Part shown: one piece after another, positions 58,777 through 64,000 of the stretch | Layout: each line of letters starts with the position of its first letter | How positions within the stretch are numbered: the first letter of the stretch is position 1 | NCBI GenBank assembly: GCA_964619935.1 | Contig: CAZUGO010000012.1 | Location: 39,702-103,701, forward strand | Source: CAZUGO01 sp964619935 | Lineage (GTDB): Bacteria; Planctomycetota; Phycisphaerae; UBA1845; CAIVHJ01 | DNA: 64,000 nt | Reading direction: 5' to 3' | Made by a program: the position numbers and the translations under genes | The notes under the pieces: generated by a model | The model's input: the letters and a program-made list of their open reading frames with translations, nothing else | Database searches by the model: none | What the model was told of the DNA's origin: nothing

Positions 58777-59457
58777 TTGCTGACTTTGCCAAGGGCACCT
58801 CAACCGAGTCCGGCCGACCCGCCAAGCACCGCGCAGCGCGTGCTGCTGGTTCTGGCGATCGACGGCGACCTGCGCTTCATCTCCCATCGCGACACCATGC
58901 GCATGCTGGAGCGTGCGGTGGTGCGCGCGGCCCTGCCGGTGGCCTACACCCGCGGCTTCAACCCGCATCTCAAGCTGTCCCTGCCGCTGCCCCGCCCGGT
59001 GGGCATGGCCAGCGACGGCGATCCGCTGGTGCTGGACTTGAGCGCGGTTCGGCCGCCGGCGGCGATTCGCGACGCCGTCGCCGGGCAATTGCCTGCCGGA
59101 GCCGCCCTGACCAACGACGCGATCGACCTCCAGAACCACAAGCCGCAACTGCTGGCGGTGCACTACGAGGTCCCGCTCCCCGAGCACGAACCGGCGGCCC
59201 TGTCCGCGGCCTGCCGCACGCTGTTGGACGCCGCAACATTTGTGATCGAACGGCACGATGAAGCCGGCGCGCCCAAGGCGGCGCTGGACATCCGCCCGTT
59301 CGTGGCCCGGCTGGCCGTCAGCGACGGTCGGCTGCACATCGAAACCCGATTTCACGAAGCCCGGACCGTCGCCCCCAAGGATCTCTTGCCCGCCCTGGGC
59401 CTGCCCTGGGAGGCGCTGCGACACCGCGTCCGGCGGAGAAAGGTACTGTGGCAGTGA
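58777..59457 (+). CDS. DUF2344 protein (radical-SAM-associated)
   Basis: A 226-residue protein of the TIGR03936/DUF2344 family, usually next to or fused with a radical SAM protein. RVLLVLAIDGDLRFISHRDT is the conserved start, with YTRGFNPHLKLSLPLPRPVG and DIRPFVARL as further markers. The start is TTG at 58777; no ATG fits. Its end overlaps rng by ten bases. The radical SAM partner is not here, so it may be a stand-alone form. In many genomes it precedes rng, as here. Confidence 0.85.
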   Translation: MLTLPRAPQPSPADPPSTAQRVLLVLAIDGDLRFISHRDTMRMLERAVVRAALPVAYTRGFNPHLKLSLPLPRPVGMASDGDPLVLDLSAVRPPAAIRDAVAGQLPAGAALTNDAIDLQNHKPQLLAVHYEVPLPEHEPAALSAACRTLLDAATFVIERHDEAGAPKAALDIRPFVARLAVSDGRLHIETRFHEARTVAPKDLLPALGLPWEALRHRVRRRKVLWQ

Positions 59458-61418
59458 CACCCGAACCCACCCAGAACAAACCGGATTCACCGAAGTCCCG
59501 GAGGCGGCCGGGCCGCCGCGGCAAACGGGGCGGCGCCGCGCAACGCCAGAGGGCCGCCGAAGCCGACCAGGACACCACGGCGGCAGCGCCGGAAGCCCCG
59601 CCGCCGGCCCCAGCGGCGGCTGCGCCCAGCGCACCCCCGGCTGCCGCCGAGCCGCCCCAGCCCAAGAGCCAGCGCTCCCGCAGAGGCGGCCGCGGCCGGC
59701 GATCCAAAGCGGCCGGCCACAAGCCCCAGCCGCAGCCGCCCGCGCCCGCCCCCAGCCGACCCGAAGCCAGCGAACCCTCGACCCCACCACCACCACCCGC
59801 CGCCGCCGCCAAGCCGGCCAACGTCTCCGGCGGCAGCCGGGCCCGCACCGGCCGCATGAACAAGGTCAGCGACGCCAGCCGCAGCGGATCGGTGATGGTG
59901 GTCAACGTGTCCCGCGGCGAGGAATGCCGCATCGCCATCGTGCACGACATGCAACTCGAGGAAATCTACGTCGAACGACACAGCAGCTCATCGCACGTCG
60001 GCAACATCTACAAAGCGGTGGTCACCAACGTCGAGCCCAGTATCCAAGCCGCGTTCGTAGACTTCGGCATCGGCAAGAACGGCTTCCTGCACATTTCCGA
60101 CGTCCAGCCGCAATACTTTCCGGGCGGGCAGAAGAACCTGGAAACCGTGGGCCGCAAGATCGCCCTGCGGGATCGGCCGCCCATCCAGCGGTGCCTGCGG
60201 CGCGGAGATGAAGTCATCGTCCAGGTCACCAAGGAAGGCATCGGAACCAAGGGCCCGACCTTGTCCACCTACCTGTCGATCCCCGGACGCTACCTGGTGA
60301 TGATGCCCGGGATGTCCAAGCTGGGCGTGTCTCGAAAAATCGAGGACACCGATGACCGCCAAGATCTGCGCGACGTGCTCCAACAACTGGATCTGCCCGC
60401 CGACATCGGGTTCATCCTGCGGACCGCCGGGCGCGACCGCACCAAGCGCGAGTTTCAAAGTGACCTCAACTACCTCACCCGGCTGTGGAAGATCGTGACC
60501 CAGCGGGTCCGCAGCGAACCGGCTCCGGCAGCGCTGTACCAGGAGTCCGACCTGGTGGTCCGCACCATCCGCGACGTCCTGACCAGCGACTTCGCCGGTG
60601 TGGTCTTCGACGACGAAGAAACCGCAGCGCGGGCCCGGGAATTTCTGCGCATCATCATGCCGCGCCACACCAGCATGATCCAGCTCTACGTCGGCAGGCG
60701 GCCCCTGTTCCATCTGTACGGCATCGAAGCCGCCATCGAGCGCATCTACTCCAAGCATGTGCCGCTGCCCTCCGGCGGTTCACTGGTCATCGAGAGCACC
60801 GAAGCCCTGGTGGCCATCGACGTCAACAGCGGCAAGTACCGCGAACAGGACAACCCCGAGGCCACCGCCTACAAGACCAACATGGAGGCCGCCCCGGAAA
60901 TCGCCCGCCAACTGCGGCTGCGCGACCTCGGCGGGCTGATCATCTGCGATTTCATCGACATGAAGGACGAACCGCACAAACGCACCGTTGAGAAAGCCCT
61001 GCGCGACGCCCTCACCAAACACAAGGAACGCGTGCAGATCCTGCGCATGAGCCAGTTCGGAATCGTGGAGATGACCCGCCAGCGGCAGCGCCGTTCGATC
61101 AAGAGCAGCCTGTTCGAAGATTGTCCGAAGTGCTCCGGAACCGGATTGGTCAAGACCCCCAGAACCCTGATGCTGGATGCCATGCGGGCCATCCAGTCGG
61201 CCATCCATCAGGAGCACGTCCAGCGCCTGGTGGTCACCGTGCCCGGTGGCGTCGGTTTTGAATTGCTCAACCGCAAGCGGGCGGAACTGACCCAGTTGGA
61301 ACAGGACCTGGGCGTTCGCATCGAAATCCTCAGAGGCCCAGATCAGGACGAAGTGCCGACGCTGGAGGCCAGCGACGAACGGGGCCGGCCGGTGAAGCTG
61401 ACCGCGGGCACCCATTGA
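59448..61418 (+). CDS. rng: Ribonuclease E/G family endoribonuclease
   Basis: A 656-residue RNA-processing endonuclease. A long Pro/Ala/Arg-rich basic extension (~1-150) precedes an S1 domain (~184-230, GNIYKAVVTNVEPSIQAAFV and DFGIGKNGFLHISDV). The catalytic module has LVAIDVNSGKYRE (Asp ~457) and GGLIICDFIDMKDEPHK (Asp), with the zinc-link DCPKCSGTGLV near 560. The 5' sensor-type RNase H-like core is present. The basic extension could be an RNA-binding or degradosome segment. Confidence 0.93.
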   Translation: MAVTPEPTQNKPDSPKSRRRPGRRGKRGGAAQRQRAAEADQDTTAAAPEAPPPAPAAAAPSAPPAAAEPPQPKSQRSRRGGRGRRSKAAGHKPQPQPPAPAPSRPEASEPSTPPPPPAAAAKPANVSGGSRARTGRMNKVSDASRSGSVMVVNVSRGEECRIAIVHDMQLEEIYVERHSSSSHVGNIYKAVVTNVEPSIQAAFVDFGIGKNGFLHISDVQPQYFPGGQKNLETVGRKIALRDRPPIQRCLRRGDEVIVQVTKEGIGTKGPTLSTYLSIPGRYLVMMPGMSKLGVSRKIEDTDDRQDLRDVLQQLDLPADIGFILRTAGRDRTKREFQSDLNYLTRLWKIVTQRVRSEPAPAALYQESDLVVRTIRDVLTSDFAGVVFDDEETAARAREFLRIIMPRHTSMIQLYVGRRPLFHLYGIEAAIERIYSKHVPLPSGGSLVIESTEALVAIDVNSGKYREQDNPEATAYKTNMEAAPEIARQLRLRDLGGLIICDFIDMKDEPHKRTVEKALRDALTKHKERVQILRMSQFGIVEMTRQRQRRSIKSSLFEDCPKCSGTGLVKTPRTLMLDAMRAIQSAIHQEHVQRLVVTVPGGVGFELLNRKRAELTQLEQDLGVRIEILRGPDQDEVPTLEASDERGRPVKLTAGTH

Positions 61419-61877
61419 TCAGCGGACGGCAACCAGCAGCTCCAGCTCGACGGCGGCGTTCAGCGGCAATTCGTTGACACCGACGGCGGCGCGAACGTGC
61501 CGGCCGGCATCGTTGAAAACCGCCAGCAATAGGTCGCTGGCCCCGTTGGCCACCTGGGCTTGCTCGCAGAAGCCCGCGGCACTGTTGACGAAGACCCCCA
61601 GGCGAATCACCCGGACGATGTCCTCGGCGGGGTCGAGCACCGTCGTGACCGCCGCGAGCCCATTGAGCACCGCGGCCCGGGCGGCCGCCCGGGCCTGTTC
61701 CAGATCGACCGCCTGCGGCACCTTGCCCACCGCGATCAGGCGGCCGTCGACCATCGGCAACTGCCCGCTGGTCCACACCAGGTCGCCGCAGCGCAGCGCC
61801 GGCACATAGGCCCCCACCGGCCGAGGTGCCGCCGGCAGCGTGATTCCCAAGGCGCCAAGTCGGGCGGTGATGGACAT
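61419..61877 (-). CDS. RidA/YjgF-family protein
   Basis: A 152-residue member of the Rid/YjgF-YER057c-UK114 family, YjgH/TdcF-type. VGAYVPALRCGDLVWTSGQLP, KVPQAVDLEQARAAARAAVL and VRAAVGVNELPLNAAVELEL align with the family. The Arg of the imine-deaminase pocket expected in active RidA is not clear, so activity is uncertain. ATG at 61877 has GAAGGG at good spacing; a GTG at 61886 would overlap scpA by four bases. Confidence 0.82.
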   Translation of the reverse strand: MSITARLGALGITLPAAPRPVGAYVPALRCGDLVWTSGQLPMVDGRLIAVGKVPQAVDLEQARAAARAAVLNGLAAVTTVLDPAEDIVRVIRLGVFVNSAAGFCEQAQVANGASDLLLAVFNDAGRHVRAAVGVNELPLNAAVELELLVAVR

Positions 61878-61882
61878 CGAAT

Positions 61883-62689
61883 TCACCCTTCGGATTCCTG
61901 CCCCTCGGACGCCCCGGCACCGCCGTCGCCGGACAGGGCCGGGTCGATCTCGGACTCGACCAGCGGCCGGTCGTCGAGCAGGTGCACCACGATGTCGTCG
62001 CGGCTGCCGTGCTGCTCGGCACGCACGCGATGGCTGCGGATCAACTCCAGCAGCGCCAGGAACAACCCAATGACCTCCCCCTTGGCACGACCCTCGAACA
62101 GGCGCAGGAAGCGCATGGAACGATCTTCACGCGACAAACGATCGATGATGTCGGCAGCATGCAACGCCAGTGGGGTGTCATCGTACAGCACATCATGGGT
62201 GGCCTGCCGCAGACCGATCTCGCCCAACAGCCGGTTGAAGGCCGAGAGCAGATCCCAGACCTGCACATAGTCCAGGTCCACCTCCGGACCCGCCGGTTTG
62301 GGCAGCACCGGCAGGCGACCGAAGCGTTGGGCGCGGTGGTCGGCGGCGTCCGACAATTCGCGGGCCAGGTCTTTGAACTGCTTGTACTCGAGCAACTGCC
62401 GCACCAGTTCCAGGCGCGGATCCCCAAAATCCTCTTCTGCTTCCTCGACCTCGGGCGCCGGCAGCAGGGTCCGCGACTTGATTTCCATGAGGGTCGCGGC
62501 CATCACCAGGAACTCGCCGATGTGGTCCGGGTCAACGCGCTTGAGCAACGCGACATAGTCCAGGTACTGGCGCGTCAGCGCGGCGATCGGAATGTTGTAG
62601 ATATCGATCTCGTCGCGGCGGATCAAGAACAACAGCAAGTCGAGCGGACCGTTGTAGGTGTCCAGCCGAACTTTGTAGTCATCCGCCAT
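61883..62689 (-). CDS. scpA: Segregation and condensation protein ScpA
   Basis: A 268-residue kleisin linking Smc heads in the Smc-ScpAB condensin. The N-terminal region begins YKVRLDTYNGPLDLLLFLIRR and continues with EIDIYNIPIAALTRQYLDY. The C-terminal winged helix (EVIGLFLALLELIRSHRVRAE) contacts Smc. The tail is acidic and Gly-rich. scpB is not in the window. It lies 25 bases from trpS and overlaps or abuts the RidA-like gene, forming an operon. Confidence 0.93.
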   Translation of the reverse strand: MADDYKVRLDTYNGPLDLLLFLIRRDEIDIYNIPIAALTRQYLDYVALLKRVDPDHIGEFLVMAATLMEIKSRTLLPAPEVEEAEEDFGDPRLELVRQLLEYKQFKDLARELSDAADHRAQRFGRLPVLPKPAGPEVDLDYVQVWDLLSAFNRLLGEIGLRQATHDVLYDDTPLALHAADIIDRLSREDRSMRFLRLFEGRAKGEVIGLFLALLELIRSHRVRAEQHGSRDDIVVHLLDDRPLVESEIDPALSGDGGAGASEGQESEG

Positions 62690-62714
62690 GTGACCGACCC
62701 ACCGACGCGCAGGA

Positions 62715-63692
62715 CTAATCAGGATTGCAGCACACGATGCCGCAGGCCTGGCGGACATCCGCCATGGTGGCCCGGGCCTGACGCCGCGCCCGGGCGGCGC
62801 CGTCGGCCAGTATAGCCTCAACCCGATCGGGATGGGCAGCCAATTCCTCCCGTTTGGCACGCAGCGGCCCGAATCGAGCCTCGAACAAGTCGGCGATGCG
62901 CTTCTTGACCTCACCGTAGCCCATCCCGCCGGCATGATAGCGCTGGCGCCACTCCGCCAACTCGGCCGCATCGGCCATCAACGCTAGAATGGCATAGGCG
63001 TTGCACCGCTCCGGGTCCTTCGGCGCTTCCAGCGGCGTGCTGTCGGTCTTGATGCTCATGATCCGCTTGCGCACCCGACCCGGCTCGTCAAACAACTCGA
63101 TGTGATTGCCATAACTCTTGCTCATCTTCTGACCGTCCAACCCGACCACGACGGGCGCCGACCCCAGCAGCGGCTCGGGGCGCTGCAGCGCCGTGCATCC
63201 GTAGGTGTTGTTGAAATAGCCGGCCATGTCCTGGGTCATCTCGATGTGCTGCACCTGGTCCTTGCCGACCGGGACCACGTCCGGCCGGTAAATCAGAATG
63301 TCAGCCGCCATTAGAAGCGGGTAGGTGAACAGCCCCATCGAGGGCTGAAGGTCGCGGGCGATCTTGTCTTTGTAGGAGTGCGCCCGCTCCAGCAGCCCCT
63401 TGCCGGTTACGGTCCCCAGGATCCAGGCCAGCTCGGTAACTTCGGGCACGTCCGACTGCCGGAACAGGGCGGCTTTCGCCGGATCCAGGCCCAAGGCCAG
63501 GTAGTCCAAAGCCACATCCAGGGTCAACTGCCGTAGCCGGGCGGCGTCCTGAACACTGGTCAGAGCGTGGTAGTTGGCAATGAAGTAGTAACATTCATTA
63601 TTATGTTGGTCCTCAATGTGCTGCCTCATAGCCCCGAAGTAGTTGCCCAGATGCAGCCGGCCCGAAGGCTGGATTCCAGATAATATTCGCAT
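62715..63692 (-). CDS. trpS: Tryptophan--tRNA ligase
   Basis: 325 residues. A class I aminoacyl-tRNA synthetase with the HIGH-type motif GRLHLGNYFGAM near residue 12 and the KMSKS loop (GLDGQKMSKSYGN) near 189. GKDQVQHIEMTQD is the tryptophan-pocket region. ATG at 63692 follows GAGGAAG; an upstream frame extension to 63788 has no support. It heads the trpS-scpA-ridA run on the minus strand. Confidence 0.96.
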   Translation of the reverse strand: MRILSGIQPSGRLHLGNYFGAMRQHIEDQHNNECYYFIANYHALTSVQDAARLRQLTLDVALDYLALGLDPAKAALFRQSDVPEVTELAWILGTVTGKGLLERAHSYKDKIARDLQPSMGLFTYPLLMAADILIYRPDVVPVGKDQVQHIEMTQDMAGYFNNTYGCTALQRPEPLLGSAPVVVGLDGQKMSKSYGNHIELFDEPGRVRKRIMSIKTDSTPLEAPKDPERCNAYAILALMADAAELAEWRQRYHAGGMGYGEVKKRIADLFEARFGPLRAKREELAAHPDRVEAILADGAARARRQARATMADVRQACGIVCCNPD

Positions 63693-63904
63693 AGATACTT
63701 CCTCGCTCGACGCCGCTCGGGCATTTCCTCGATGCCGCGCAACCGTTGCAGCGATCCGGGTGCTGCCGGAAACCGCTGTGGGGCTCAACCTTAACGCATA
63801 ACCGGACCTATTTCGATGTTCTCACCCACTTCCGGGCAAATTCCGAGGCGCCCAAGGCACCCTGCCCGAAACCCTACGGCACACCCCCCTAGGGAACCGG
63901 CAGG

Positions 63905-64000
63905 ATGAACAAGAACGACACAGTCGACCTGGCAGAACGACCGGGTCGACCTGGCAGAACGACCGGGTCGACCTGGCAGAACGACCGGGTCGACTTGGCA
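63905..64000 (+). CDS. Start of a repeat-encoded ORF (3' end outside window)
   Basis: An ATG at 63905 opens MNKNDT and then runs through the tandem repeat described below. Because the 22-base unit is open in all three frames, three copies encode a 22-residue peptide period (VDLAERPGRPG, then RTTGSTWQNDR). Only ~32 codons are visible. It may be real or a chance open frame; there is no clear ribosome site. Confidence 0.2.
   Translation, partial: MNKNDTVDLAERPGRPGRTTGSTWQNDRVDLA
63923..64000 (+). repeat. Tandem 22-bp repeat running off the window end
   Basis: Units at 63923-63944, 63945-63966 and 63967-63988 are identical, and a partial fourth (with one T for C) reaches base 64000. Each begins with the palindrome GTCGAC and continues CTGGCAGAACGACCGG. 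The array continues beyond the edge, so its total length is unknown. Confidence 0.9.

Noticed and set aside
63923..64000. CRISPR array at the window end
   Set aside because: Tandem identical units with no spacers.

Overview
The window is GC-rich, densely packed DNA from a diderm bacterium, most likely a planctomycete (Phycisphaerae-like). Three things suggest this. It has LPS-type envelope genes (lpxA with a GnnA-like dehydrogenase, kdsC, a very large LptC/OstA-like protein) and a peptidoglycan gene (murD). It has lipoproteins built from thrombospondin type-3 repeats and a large DUF4159-like toroid protein. It also has a regulatory PTS cassette next to hpf. This is inference from gene content; no rRNA or marker phylogeny is available here.

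Layout. Bases 1-9000 hold envelope and housekeeping genes: the 3' part of lpxA, a GnnA-like dehydrogenase, a parvulin lipoprotein, mfd, an M20 dipeptidase, and small Fe-S proteins (BFD-type and tandem CDGSH). Bases 9557-12585 hold a translationally coupled pair, a RapA-like SNF2 helicase and a zinc-ribbon partner. Bases 13091-21494, between tRNA-Thr(TGT) and tRNA-Pro(CGG), form an accessory island full of broken genes. The remnants are an ActA cytochrome fragment, an AbiEii toxin, a tyrosine recombinase whose catalytic middle is inverted, an SDR, and an ECF41 sigma factor. Intact genes there are a TSP3 lipoprotein, an ArsR-SRPBCC pair, a Fic protein with an operator-like repeat array, and an alpha/beta hydrolase.

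Bases 21556-29841 are mostly core: VanZ-like protein, quinone-oxidoreductase-like MDR, a membrane glycosyltransferase, rsgA, pyrF and murD. Bases 30002-33797 hold exported proteins and lipoproteins and a striking array of six 22-bp tandem repeats. Bases 33838-38072 carry rpsR and a Trm112-like protein opposite an operon of a Xaa-Pro peptidase, accB, accC and a TrpG/PabA amidotransferase. Bases 38247-45573 hold a B12-domain protein without the usual axial His, a DUF4159-like protein, a membrane-anchored GspE-type ATPase with a CvpA-like partner, an HU-like protein and a zinc-ribbon membrane protein.

Bases 45719-63692 are core again: rnr; gcvT-gcvH; kdsC with the LptC-like giant; a YfcE-like phosphodiesterase; DUF502; hpf-ptsN-ptsH-ptsI; DUF2344 with rng; and trpS, scpA and a RidA-like gene. 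The window ends in a second 22-bp tandem repeat that is open in all three plus-strand frames and continues past the edge.

Functional themes: lipid A/LPS synthesis and transport, a nitrogen-PTS-like regulatory relay beside ribosome hibernation, fatty-acid carboxylation, RNA decay, and glycine cleavage. Start sites were chosen from Shine-Dalgarno spacing, overlap with neighbours and known family N-termini. Several minus-10/minus-35 promoters match the sigma-70 consensus well.
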